Origin: an uncultured Clostridia bacterium
GTDB taxonomy: Bacteria; Bacillota; Clostridia; TANB77; CAG-508
Direction of reading: 5' to 3'
Length of the DNA stretch: 20,933 nucleotides
Assembly: GCA_947631315.1 (NCBI GenBank)
Contig: CANRLA010000017.1
Location: 1-20,933 of the forward strand
Positions within the stretch are counted from its first letter, which is position 1. Every line of letters begins with the position of its first letter. The notes under the pieces are model-generated. The model did not search any database, was not told the origin of the DNA, and was given only the letters and a program-made list of their open reading frames with translations. The position numbers were made by a program, and so were the translations under genes. Shown piece by piece: positions 14,064-20,933 of the stretch.

Positions 14064-14588
14064 GTGGGAAAAAGATATGCGGATAGACATGTTGGTAGAA
14101 AAAATCAAATTACAATTTATAAAATTATTTCTGTAGCTAATAATGAATTTACTGGAGATATTTGTTATTATAAGTTTAAGGATGTCTTGAATAAGATTAC
14201 TATACCAAATGGTGAACCTATTTTGGACGATGGACACGAATGGCTTGAATTTTATGATTATAATTCAAAAATAAAATTAACAGCTATGTATGATGAAAAT
14301 GCTCAAATTATTGAATGGTACTTTGATATTGCAAGAAAAATAGGAAAAGAAAATGGTGTACCATATGAAGATGATTTATATTTAGATATTGTTGTAAAAC
14401 CTACAGGAAAAATAAATTTACTTGATGAAGATGAACTTCAAGCAGCATATGATAGATGCGAAGTAAATAAAGAAGAGTATGATATGGCTAAGAATCAAGC
14501 AAATCAATTAATAAAGAGATTAGAAAATAATAAAGCTAAACTAGAAGAATTTACAAATAAATATTTAAAAGTATTTCAAAATAAATAA
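14064..14588 (+). CDS. DUF402 domain protein (FomD/Ntdp-like family)
   Basis: 174 residues. The family pattern is clear from about residue 60: GHEWLEFYDY, AMYDENAQIIEWYFDIARK, then EDDLYLDIVVKPTGKINLLDEDELQAAY (about 107-135), giving the Asp/Glu-rich metal-binding site of DUF402. The end (about 140-174) is a Lys/Glu-rich helix. Characterised members in Gram-positive cocci hydrolyse nucleoside tri-/diphosphates, so a metal-dependent phosphatase is a fair guess, not shown here. The start is GTG at 14064, chosen because AAGGAGG sits six bases before it. There is no signal peptide. It lies between a terminator-like element and the ilvBN promoter, so probably a single-gene unit or read-through from secA. 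Confidence 0.83.
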   Translation: MGKRYADRHVGRKNQITIYKIISVANNEFTGDICYYKFKDVLNKITIPNGEPILDDGHEWLEFYDYNSKIKLTAMYDENAQIIEWYFDIARKIGKENGVPYEDDLYLDIVVKPTGKINLLDEDELQAAYDRCEVNKEEYDMAKNQANQLIKRLENNKAKLEEFTNKYLKVFQNK

Positions 14589-14614
14589 AAAAATATATAG
14601 ATAACTATTTAGTA

Positions 14615-14643
14615 TTGAATTGAGAAGAAAAATATGTTATAAA
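14615..14643 (+). promoter_or_regulatory. Extended -10 promoter of ilvBN
   Basis: TTGAAT (14615-14620), 17 bp, TATAAA (14638-14643), preceded by TGT (extended -10). The leader to ilvB is about 40 bases, too short for a T-box or leader-peptide attenuator, so any control would be by a repressor or activator. Confidence 0.7.
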
Positions 14644-14690
14644 AAATGTAATTTTAATAAAGGTTTGATATAAAAAGGGAGGCGATAGTA

Positions 14691-16427
14691 ATGTTGATAA
14701 CAGGAGCAGAATTATTTGTTAAAGCATTAAAAGAGGAAAAAGTAGATACAATGTTTGCATATCCAGGAGGACAGGCTATAGACCTCTTTGACGCATTATA
14801 TAAACAAAAGGAAATAAATGTTATATTACCTCGTCATGAGCAAGCATTAGTGCATGCAGCAGATGGATATGCTCGTTCAACAGGAAAGGTTGGAGTATGT
14901 CTTGTAACAAGTGGACCAGGAGCTACGAACCTTACTACAGGCGTGGCAACAGCAAACTATGATTCTGTACCTTTGGTATGTTTTACTGGACAAGTTCCAA
15001 CATATTTGATAGGAAATGATGCTTTTCAAGAAGTTGATACAATAGGAATAATGCGTAGCATTTGCAAATATGCAGTTACAGTAAGAAAACGAGAAGATTT
15101 AGCGCGTATTATTCATAATGCTTTTTATATTGCCAAAAGTGGAAAGCCAGGAGTAGTTGTAGTAGATATACCAAAAGACGTACAAATTGCTTTAGGTTCA
15201 GATGAGTATCCAAAAGATATACATATTAGAGGATATAATCCAAATACATCAGTACATATGGGTCAAGTAAATAAAGCAATGGAAGTACTTGGAAAAGCTA
15301 AAAAACCAATATTTCTAATTGGTGGAGGAGTAAATATAGCTCATGCTAATCAAGAAATGACAAAACTCGCAGAAATTACAGGAGTTCCAGTTGTTACTAC
15401 TATTATGGGAAAAGGAGCTATTCCAACTAATCATGAACTATATGTAGGTAATTTGGGAATACATGGAAGTTATGCATCAAACACAGCTATATCTAATTGT
15501 GATGTATTATTTTCTATTGGTACAAGGTTTAATGATAGAATAACAGGAAAGATAGAAGAATTTGCTAAAAATGCTACCATAATTCATGTTGATGTTGATC
15601 CTGCTGCAATCTCTAAAAATATATCTGTTTCAATACCAATAGTAGCAGATGCAAAAATTGCAATAGAAGCAATCATAAAAAAAGCAAAGAAACTTGATAT
15701 AGATGAATGGAGAGAAGAAATAAAGTCTTGGAAAAAAGATTACAAGATAAGAATGTCAGATGATAATAATATACTTACTCCAGAATATATTATAGATAAT
15801 ATAAATAAAATATATAAAAATGCAGTAATTACAACGGACGTTGGTCAAAACCAATTATGGACTACACAATTTTTGGAAATTGACAATAATAAAAGACTAC
15901 TTACATCTGGTGGACTTGGAACAATGGGATATGGTTTACCTGCTGCAATTGGTGCTAAAATAGGTTGTCCTAATAAAGATGTTATTAACGTATCAGGAGA
16001 TGGTGGCATACAAATGAATATACAAGAACTTGCAACTGCCGTTTGTCAAGAACTACCTATTACAGTTTGCATTTTAAATAATGGTTATCTTGGTAATGTT
16101 AGACAATGGCAGGAGATGTTTTATGATAAGAGATATTCTTCAACTTGTCTTAAATACAGAAAATCATGTGATGAAAATTGTGATAAATGTAATAAAAATT
16201 GTCCTGTATATACTCCTGACTTTGTTAAGCTTGCTGAAAGTTACGGAGCAAAAGGAATGAGGGTAACTAAAAGGGAAGAAGTCGAAAAAGCATTTAAAGA
16301 GGCTAAAAAGAATAATACCACTCCAACAGTAATAGAGTTTATTATTGATGATACTTTAAATGTAATGCCTATGGTACCTCCTGGAAATACATTAAAAGAT
16401 ATGATTATGCAAAAGGAGGAAAATTAA
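14691..16427 (+). CDS. ilvB: Acetolactate synthase, large catalytic subunit
   Basis: This ThDP- and FAD-dependent enzyme condenses pyruvate with pyruvate or 2-oxobutyrate, the first common step to valine, leucine and isoleucine. 578 residues, normal length. Seen: PGGQAIDLFDALY, catalytic Glu E50 in RHEQALVHAADGYAR, SGPGATNLTTG, FAD/central domain (GGGVNIAHAN, GTRFNDRITG), and ThDP/Mg site GDGGIQMNIQELATA then NNGYLGNVRQWQEMFY. After KRYSST an insert has five Cys: C486-X6-C493-X3-C497-X2-C500-X3-C504, before PDFVKLAESYGAKG. E. coli enzymes lack it; I recall similar inserts in other Clostridia. ATG follows GGGAGGCG. ilvN begins one base after the stop, so translation is coupled. Confidence 0.96.
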   Translation: MLITGAELFVKALKEEKVDTMFAYPGGQAIDLFDALYKQKEINVILPRHEQALVHAADGYARSTGKVGVCLVTSGPGATNLTTGVATANYDSVPLVCFTGQVPTYLIGNDAFQEVDTIGIMRSICKYAVTVRKREDLARIIHNAFYIAKSGKPGVVVVDIPKDVQIALGSDEYPKDIHIRGYNPNTSVHMGQVNKAMEVLGKAKKPIFLIGGGVNIAHANQEMTKLAEITGVPVVTTIMGKGAIPTNHELYVGNLGIHGSYASNTAISNCDVLFSIGTRFNDRITGKIEEFAKNATIIHVDVDPAAISKNISVSIPIVADAKIAIEAIIKKAKKLDIDEWREEIKSWKKDYKIRMSDDNNILTPEYIIDNINKIYKNAVITTDVGQNQLWTTQFLEIDNNKRLLTSGGLGTMGYGLPAAIGAKIGCPNKDVINVSGDGGIQMNIQELATAVCQELPITVCILNNGYLGNVRQWQEMFYDKRYSSTCLKYRKSCDENCDKCNKNCPVYTPDFVKLAESYGAKGMRVTKREEVEKAFKEAKKNNTTPTVIEFIIDDTLNVMPMVPPGNTLKDMIMQKEEN

Positions 16428-16428
16428 T

Positions 16429-16929
16429 ATGGAAAAAAGATGGATTGGACTATTTGTAGAAAATGAAATAGGTGTACTTGCAAGAATTTCTGGATTATTT
16501 TCTTCAAAATCATATAATATAGAAACACTTACAGTAGGAACGACAGAAGATCCTACAATTTCTCGTATGACAATTTCTATTATTTCAGATGATAAGACAT
16601 TTGAGCAGATAAAAAAACAACTAAATCGAAGCGTAGAAGTTATTAAAGTAATTGATTATACTGATATTCCTATACATAAAAAAGAACTTGTATATTTTAA
16701 GATTAATTCATGCAATGATAAAGACAAAGTAGAGATATTTAGATTAGAAGAAATATATAAATACAAAGTTATAGATTATAGTAAAAATGCAATAATTATA
16801 GAATGGACTGAAACTGAATCAAAAATCGATGATTTAATAAAACTATTTAAAACATTATTTCCAAATAGAGTTGAAATTGCAAGAGGTGGAAGTGTTGCAA
16901 TGGAAGCTATAAGTGTAGCCAATAAATAG
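16429..16929 (+). CDS. ilvN: Acetolactate synthase, small regulatory subunit
   Basis: The small subunit activates the large one and gives valine feedback control. 166 residues. The ACT domain is at the N-terminus: FVENEIGVLARISGLFSSKSYNIETLTVG, then TISRMTISIISDD and KKQLNRSVEVIKVIDYT. The C-terminal half (KKELVYFKINS, about 82-92, to GGSVAMEAI) matches the IlvN/IlvH C-terminal domain. AAAGGAGG lies at the end of ilvB, six bases or so before the ATG, and the genes are one base apart. Length and motifs are normal. Confidence 0.95.
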   Translation: MEKRWIGLFVENEIGVLARISGLFSSKSYNIETLTVGTTEDPTISRMTISIISDDKTFEQIKKQLNRSVEVIKVIDYTDIPIHKKELVYFKINSCNDKDKVEIFRLEEIYKYKVIDYSKNAIIIEWTETESKIDDLIKLFKTLFPNRVEIARGGSVAMEAISVANK

Positions 16930-16942
16930 GAAGGATTTTTAT

Positions 16943-17473
16943 ATGAGGATAGAGGTAAAACAAGATAGTACAGCAATTTATAGGGCAAACTTAAAAGTGC
17001 TAGATAATAATCTAAATCAAGTATTAGAATGTGAAGCTTATATCGGAGAGAAAGGTCTAACTTATAATAAAGTAGAAGGAGATAAAAAAACTCCAGCAGG
17101 TACATTTAAATTAGGATTAACTTTTGGAACAGATGAAAATATTAATATAAAAAAATCAATTAAATATATAAAATTAAATAATAATTTATACTGGGTAGAT
17201 GATATTAATTCCAAAAATTATAATAAATTAGTTGATATTTCAACACAGAAAAAAGATTTTACAAGTGCAGAACATCTAATTGATTATAAAGTAGAATATA
17301 AATATGGAATAGAGATAAAAACTAATCCAAAAAATATTAAAGGAAAGGGAAGTGCAATATTTCTTCATTGTAGTAATGAAAAACCGACTGCAGGATGTAT
17401 TGCAATTAAAGAAGAATATTTGCAAAAAATACTTAGTATTATAGACAATAATTCTATAATTAAAATTTATTAA
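16943..17473 (+). CDS. L,D-transpeptidase-fold (YkuD) protein without signal peptide
   Basis: YkuD-domain enzymes form 3-3 cross-links in peptidoglycan or attach proteins to it, using a Cys nucleophile. 176 residues, almost all of them the domain. Seen: GDKKTPAGTFKLGLTFG, EHLIDYKVEYKYGIEIKTNP, GKGSAIFLH and the active-site H142 ... T149-A-G-C152 with I-A-I after it, close to the H-x(n)-S/T-x-G-C signature (Ala replaces the usual variable residue). There is no signal peptide or membrane anchor, so export is unexplained; it may act in a forming spore or be a cytoplasmic relative. ATG follows AGGAAGGA. It begins 13 bases after ilvN and so is probably cotranscribed with ilvBN, an odd pairing. Confidence 0.85.
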   Translation: MRIEVKQDSTAIYRANLKVLDNNLNQVLECEAYIGEKGLTYNKVEGDKKTPAGTFKLGLTFGTDENINIKKSIKYIKLNNNLYWVDDINSKNYNKLVDISTQKKDFTSAEHLIDYKVEYKYGIEIKTNPKNIKGKGSAIFLHCSNEKPTAGCIAIKEEYLQKILSIIDNNSIIKIY

Positions 17474-17566
17474 TAAGTATAATATTTTATTGTATCTCAT
17501 ATAACTGTTAAAATAAAATATCACCAAATTAAATATATTTCATATTATAGACAAAAGAGGTGAAAA

Positions 17567-18013
17567 ATGGCTTTTTCAGATAGAGAATTAATAGCAAGAA
17601 TAATTAGGTGTGAAGCAGGAGGAGAGGGAGATACAGGTATGAGAGCAGTTGCATCTGTTATAATGAATAGAGTAAATGCAACAGAAGGCGAATATGCAAG
17701 AGTATCACAAGGTGGAAATGTTAGAAATATCATATTTCAAGAAGGACAATTCGATTGTGTAAGAGAAACTTTAAATGGCAAATATAATTCACAAAATATA
17801 TATAATATTAATCCAACAGAAGTTGAATATAACATAGCTGATTGGGCATTATCAGGAAATAAAATATCAGAAGCAGGAAACTGTTTGTGGTATATGAACC
17901 CATTTAGACCAACCTGTCCAGGCACTTTCCCATATAATGGCTCAGGCACATTTCACACAAAAATAGTTCAGCATTGTTTCTTTAGACCAACACAAATTTA
18001 TTCTAGATCTTAA
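17567..18013 (+). CDS. CwlJ/SleB-type cell wall hydrolase (Hydrolase_2), germination cortex-lytic enzyme
   Basis: Family members degrade spore-cortex peptidoglycan containing muramic delta-lactam during germination. 148 residues. Seen: LIARIIRCEAGGEGDTGMRAVASVIMNRV, with E16 in the position of the catalytic Glu of SleB, then IIFQEGQFDCV, AEYNIADWALSG-like helix (NIADWALSG) and LWYMNPF, then the family close GTFHTKIVQHCFFRP. There is no signal peptide, which fits CwlJ (placed in the coat from the mother cell) better than SleB. ATG follows AGAGGTG. gerQ follows 32 bases later and is the known partner of CwlJ in Bacillus, which strengthens the CwlJ reading. Confidence 0.88.
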   Translation: MAFSDRELIARIIRCEAGGEGDTGMRAVASVIMNRVNATEGEYARVSQGGNVRNIIFQEGQFDCVRETLNGKYNSQNIYNINPTEVEYNIADWALSGNKISEAGNCLWYMNPFRPTCPGTFPYNGSGTFHTKIVQHCFFRPTQIYSRS

Positions 18014-18045
18014 AAGCGATTAACCTAAAAATGAAAGGAGAATAA

Positions 18046-18480
18046 ATGGAAGATATGAAGACAGAAACAAAAGAAACAGTATCAGATATGGGGTTTGGAA
18101 ACCAAACGAGCATACCAAATGGAATGAATGCAAATATAATGCCTGAAGTTTTAACAAATGCTATATACACGCCAGCTTTTTTGCGTACACAAATTGGAAA
18201 GCTAATGAGAGTGGAGTTTTTAATTGGAACAAATAATTTAGTAGATAGAATAGGAATCTTAGCTGATGTAGGAGCAAGTTATATTTTATTAAGCTCATTT
18301 GAAAATGATAGTCTTGTATATTGTGATTTATATTCAATAAAATTTATAACAATTTCTACATCAAGTAGTTTAATACCTAATTATAATAGTAATAATAATA
18401 TGAATTCAAATTATAATAATGCAACTCAAAATAGTTATAGACAAGATTTGAGTAATATTACAAATAATAGATACTGGTAA
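18046..18480 (+). CDS. gerQ: GerQ-family spore coat protein
   Basis: GerQ is an inner-coat protein required in Bacillus to localise CwlJ; it is cross-linked by transglutaminase in that genus. 144 residues. A low-complexity N-terminus (1-40) leads into the conserved domain (about 43-106): TPAFLRTQIGKLMRVEFLIG, DRIGILADVGASYILLSS and VYCDLYSIKFITI. This matches the Clostridia form of GerQ in pattern (FLR-x2-IGK...GxYI-L...CD-YSIKF). The tail (about 110-144) is Asn/Ser/Tyr-rich. ATG follows AAAGGAG. It lies 32 bases after the CwlJ-like gene and ends at a strong terminator, so the two form a unit, and this context supports both names. Confidence 0.85.
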   Translation: MEDMKTETKETVSDMGFGNQTSIPNGMNANIMPEVLTNAIYTPAFLRTQIGKLMRVEFLIGTNNLVDRIGILADVGASYILLSSFENDSLVYCDLYSIKFITISTSSSLIPNYNSNNNMNSNYNNATQNSYRQDLSNITNNRYW

Positions 18481-18539
18481 AATAGTCACTGAGTCAAAAA
18501 TAGACATTAGAAAAATATAATTTAATATAAATTAAAATA

Positions 18540-18585
18540 AAAATAAGAATTTCTTTGCTTTATTCTTCCTAGAAATTCTTATTTT
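18540..18585. terminator. Strong bidirectional intrinsic terminator
   Basis: AAAATAAGAATTTCT (18540-18554) and AGAAATTCTTATTTT (18571-18585) pair perfectly over 15 bp around a 16-base loop. Both flanks are T-rich in the outgoing direction (TTTTAT on plus, TTTTTATTTTAAT on minus). It separates gerQ from the convergent membrane-protein gene. Confidence 0.88.
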
Positions 18586-18639
18586 ATACTATTTCAGTTT
18601 TTAGATAATAATCATTTTAACTTCTTATATCTTATAAAA

Positions 18640-19134
18640 TCAATAACTTAAAAATTGACTAAATGCTCCGAACACACCTGCAGAGGCTAAGCCCATAATT
18701 ATTCCTGCTAAAATAACTCCAGCCATTATGGAAATAGAACTTTTCTTAAAGTCTAAATCTAAAAGACTTGCAGCTAAAGTTCCAGTCCAAGCGCCAGTTC
18801 CAGGGATAGGAATTCCAACGAATAAAAATAAAGCAACATAAACACTTCTTCCAGCTTTTTCTTGTAATTTTTTTCCACCTTTTTCGCCTTTTTCTAGGCA
18901 AAATTTAAAAAATTTTCCAATAAATTTTTTATCAGAACCCCATATTAAAATTTTTCTTGCAAAGAAAAAAATAAGTGGAACGGGAAGCATATTTCCTAAA
19001 ATACAAGTGATATATAGTGGAATTATAGGGAGTGCATCTCCAAGAAGTGGACTTAGTCCAACTGGAATTGCAACTCTTAGCTCAGCAAGAGGAACCATTG
19101 AAATCAAAAAAACAACTAAATATTTTAAAAACAT
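18640..19134 (-). CDS. Small multidrug export family protein (COG2426, PF06695)
   Basis: 164 residues, highly hydrophobic with about four or five membrane segments. The motif at the N-terminus, MVPLAELRVAIPVG (about 13-26), is the hallmark of this family, followed by ILGNMLPVPLIFFFARKIL. A basic cytoplasmic loop (about 60-95, KGGKKLQEKAGR) comes next, then FVGIPIPGTGAWTGTLAASLLDLDFKKS and a GVILAGIIMGLASAGVFG segment. The family name comes from a proposed export role; the substrate is unknown and evidence for drug export is thin. ATG at 19134 follows AAGGAGTAATTT, a good site. The gene ends 55 bases from the bidirectional terminator. Confidence 0.86.
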   Translation of the reverse strand: MFLKYLVVFLISMVPLAELRVAIPVGLSPLLGDALPIIPLYITCILGNMLPVPLIFFFARKILIWGSDKKFIGKFFKFCLEKGEKGGKKLQEKAGRSVYVALFLFVGIPIPGTGAWTGTLAASLLDLDFKKSSISIMAGVILAGIIMGLASAGVFGAFSQFLSY

Positions 19135-19450
19135 AAATTACTCCTTGTTATAATATATTAAGGTTTTAAAGTTACCCAAAACTTAATATTATGCCATTTA
19201 CGTGATATAATTTTTGTATTAATAAAAGTATATCTGTAAAATTTATTAAATTATATAAAAATTAATTACTTAATAAAGCAAAATAATTTTACTATATAAA
19301 AATTAAATTGTAAAGGTCATAATAACTGCCTTGTAATTATTATTTACTAAGACAATAGAAAAATTAACATCTGATTATGTCATAATGAATGCTTGACTTG
19401 AATTAAAAAATTTTATAAGATATTTTTTATAAGAAAAGGGAGGAGCCAAT
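19135..19450. other. Divergent intergenic region with one clear promoter
   Basis: 316 bases between the membrane-protein gene (minus) and the S66 gene (plus). A plus promoter reads TTGACT (19393-19398), 17 bp, TAAGAT (19416-19421). GGGAGG lies just before the 19451 ATG. A small stem ATAATAA/TTATTAT (19319-19325, 19337-19343) and two 14-base copies of TATATAAAAATTAA (19252, 19293) are seen; they are AT-rich and may be chance. No convincing minus promoter and no small frame are visible. Confidence 0.65.
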
Positions 19451-20467
19451 ATGATATATCCAAATTTTTTAAGAGAGGGAGATTTTATTGATGTACCAGC
19501 TCCATCAGATGGTTCAATCGACGAATTAGATATAAAAAAAGTTAAAAATTCTAAAAAAAAGATAGAAAATATAAATTATAAAGTTAATTTATCTAAAAAT
19601 ATATTTTCTAGTAAAGTTGGAAGAAGTGCAGATGCTAAAGACAGAGCGGAAGAACTAAATGAAATGTTTTCATCTAACTCAAATGCTTTAATATGTGCAG
19701 GTGGAGGAGATTTTTTACTTGAGATTCTTTCATATATTAATTTTGACAACCTAGTAGAAAATCCAAAATGGGTACAGGGCTTTTCAGACCCAACAGGAAT
19801 TTTATTTCCAATTACTACTAAATATGACATAGCAACTATATATTCAAATAATTTTAAAAGCTTTGGAGCAGAAGAATATCATAAAAGTTTATATGAAAAT
19901 TTGGAGATTTTAAAAGGAAATTTGATTGAACAAGAGAGTTATGAACTTTATGAAAATGAAAGAATAGAAAATGTTACTGGACTTGAAGGATATAATTTAA
20001 CAGATAAAGTAGAATGGAAAACCTTAAATAATAATCCAATAAGAGTTAAAGGAAGAATTATTGCAGGTTGTATTGATATAATAAGAGAACTTTCAGGAAC
20101 TAAGTATGATGGCATGAAAAGTTTTAATGAAAAATATAAAAATGATGGTATAATTCTTGTGTTTGATAATTGTGAATTGTCAAAAGAAGATTTAATACGA
20201 ACACTTTGGAAGTTTAATGAATTAGAATATTTTAAATATGCAAAATGTATAGTTTTTGGAAGAAATGGCTTAGAAAAAAATTACTATCAAGAATATGAAA
20301 CTATGAAAAAGTGCTTAGAAGATAGCATAATTAATAAGCTAAATATTCCCATAATTTATGATGCAGATATCTCACATAAAGGACCTTCAATGACAATAGT
20401 AAATGGTAGTATAGCAGATATAGAATGTAATAATGGAAAAGGAAAAATTTCATTTGAACTTAAATAA
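19451..20467 (+). CDS. Peptidase S66 (LD-carboxypeptidase / MccF family)
   Basis: S66 serine peptidases cut an amide next to a D-residue (LdcA, peptidoglycan recycling) or detoxify microcin C-like compounds (MccF). 338 residues. Seen: FIDVPAPSDG (the usual AP(S/A) strand), nucleophile S112 in GFSDPTGIL, and the C-terminal D306-I-S-H309-K-G-P-S-M, the usual catalytic His block. The family Glu should lie near VFDNCELS (D239 to E242); which residue serves is not certain, because textbook members have Glu in the strand where Asp is seen. GRIIAGCIDII between the two domains is typical. There is no signal peptide, so it acts in the cytoplasm. The start is supported by GGGAGG. It stands alone, with promoter 19393-19421. 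Confidence 0.86.
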   Translation: MIYPNFLREGDFIDVPAPSDGSIDELDIKKVKNSKKKIENINYKVNLSKNIFSSKVGRSADAKDRAEELNEMFSSNSNALICAGGGDFLLEILSYINFDNLVENPKWVQGFSDPTGILFPITTKYDIATIYSNNFKSFGAEEYHKSLYENLEILKGNLIEQESYELYENERIENVTGLEGYNLTDKVEWKTLNNNPIRVKGRIIAGCIDIIRELSGTKYDGMKSFNEKYKNDGIILVFDNCELSKEDLIRTLWKFNELEYFKYAKCIVFGRNGLEKNYYQEYETMKKCLEDSIINKLNIPIIYDADISHKGPSMTIVNGSIADIECNNGKGKISFELK

Positions 20468-20529
20468 AAGAGGAAGAATCGTACAAATAAAAAATATAAT
20501 TATAAAAATTAAACGAAAAATATTACACA

Positions 20530-20561
20530 AATTATAATAAAAAGAAGGGCATTAGCTGCCC
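20530..20561 (-). terminator. Intrinsic terminator of the small membrane-protein gene
   Basis: On the minus strand GGGCA-GCTAA-TGCCC (20561-20547) is followed by TTCTTTTTATTATAA. A second hairpin, TTGAGAG/CTCTCAA (20566-20572, 20584-20590), overlaps the gene's stop codon just upstream. Both lie in the convergent space with the S66 gene. Confidence 0.8.
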
Positions 20562-20586
20562 AACTTTGAGAGAATTTTATCAACTC

Positions 20587-20781
20587 TCAACTTAGCAAAT
20601 TGTGTATCTCTATTAGAAGCATATCTAATATTTTCAAAATCGGATACTTAAAAAAGAAAATTATTATCAAAGCTACTAAAATAGACACAATCAGCCGAAG
20701 AAACTTCGATTTGTTAATAAGAAATTTGATAAACATAACAACAGCAATTAATAATAAAATGTAAAGCAAAGATTTCATCAT
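20587..20781 (-). CDS. Small two-helix membrane protein, unknown function
   Basis: 64 residues. Two hydrophobic segments, about 4-22 (SLLYILLLIAVVMFIKFLI) and 28-46 (LRLIVSILVALIIIFFF), are joined by a short basic loop NKSKF, and a short tail KILDMLLIEIHNLLS follows. No family is recognised. It looks real: TAGGAGG lies eight bases before ATG, a near-consensus promoter is upstream and an intrinsic terminator downstream. ATG at 20778 (second codon) is an alternative start. Such proteins may modulate transporters or act as toxins of type I systems, but no antisense RNA is evident, so no role is proposed. Confidence 0.7.
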   Translation of the reverse strand: MMKSLLYILLLIAVVMFIKFLINKSKFLRLIVSILVALIIIFFFKYPILKILDMLLIEIHNLLS

Positions 20782-20818
20782 TGAAAGTTCCTCCTAATAT
20801 TTACTTTTTATATAATAT

Positions 20819-20847
20819 ATTATACTATAAAATAAGGAAAAACGCAA
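20819..20847 (-). promoter_or_regulatory. Sigma-A-type promoter of the small membrane-protein gene
   Basis: On the minus strand TTGCGT (20847-20842), 17 bp, TATAAT (20824-20819). The start point would be near 20812, giving a leader of about 31 bases. Confidence 0.7.
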
Positions 20848-20884
20848 ATTTAATAGATGAATTTTTTCGTTTGTGCCTTTTTTT
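20834..20884. terminator. Possible terminator near the window end, overlapping the -35 box
   Basis: Nested pairs AAGG/CCTT (20834-20837, 20876-20879), AAACG/CGTTT (20840-20844, 20868-20872) and AAATT/AATTT (20846-20850, 20860-20864) form an interrupted stem followed by a T-run on plus. On minus it could end a gene lying beyond the window. Weak, AT-rich and interrupted. Confidence 0.35.
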
Positions 20885-20933
20885 ACTTTTTAATTGTAAA
20901 AAAATTTACATACTTTATTTTAAAATTCGCCTC

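Noticed and set aside
14589..14690. T-box or leader peptide before ilvB
   Set aside because: The promoter leaves about 40 bases of leader, with no T-box core sequence or branched-chain codon run.
19252..19306. Pair of 14-base direct repeats as a regulatory site
   Set aside because: Only A and T are involved in a very AT-rich spacer; chance is the simpler explanation.

Overview
The window comes from a low-GC, endospore-forming member of the Clostridia (Bacillota). The DNA is about 30% GC by eye. Shine-Dalgarno sites are strong (AAGGAGG types), TGA is used as a stop, and sporulation or germination genes are present: a YtvI-like protein, a CwlJ/SleB-type hydrolase and a GerQ-type coat protein. 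I cannot name the species from the sequence alone.

Layout. 1-2037 is the 3' part of uvrA, cut by the window edge. 2099-3288 holds two minus-strand genes: a shortened DapB-like reductase with its own promoter and terminator, and a 36-residue asparagine-rich protein with an excellent ribosome binding site. A four-copy 41-bp tandem repeat lies between them. From 3473 a plus-strand unit carries a divergent cytidylate-kinase-like gene and murD. It is followed by a hypothetical protein (5789-6745) whose Shine-Dalgarno lies inside a long hairpin, an MFS transporter, and ytvI with a possible sigma-E-type promoter. A small membrane-anchored protein related to the YcgQ/DUF1980 C-terminal domain converges on ytvI.

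The most striking non-coding element is at 10033-10205. It is a GC-rich island (about 46% by hand count in the core) closed by a perfect 17-bp helix, with internal hairpins. Position (one gene upstream of secA) and architecture suggest a raiA-motif structured RNA. No hpf/raiA protein gene is present; a 248-residue hypothetical protein lies between the RNA and secA. secA reads well until its last residues, where one extra C throws the SEC-C zinc motif out of frame. The displaced tail is intact in the next frame.

After secA come a DUF402 protein, the ilvB-ilvN acetolactate synthase pair (branched-chain amino acid synthesis), an L,D-transpeptidase-fold protein without a signal peptide, and then the CwlJ-like hydrolase followed by GerQ. 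In Bacillus, GerQ is needed to hold CwlJ in the spore coat, so the last two probably form a germination module. A strong bidirectional terminator separates this block from a small-multidrug-export family protein on the minus strand. The window ends with an S66 (LD-carboxypeptidase/MccF family) peptidase and, on the minus strand, a 64-residue membrane protein with its own promoter and terminator.

Functional themes are cell-wall synthesis and remodelling (murD, L,D-transpeptidase, S66 peptidase, CwlJ), sporulation/germination (ytvI, cwlJ, gerQ), secretion (secA) and amino-acid biosynthesis (ilvBN, a questionable dapB). No transposase, integrase, CRISPR array, tRNA or rRNA was seen. All readings are from the sequence by eye, without database searches.
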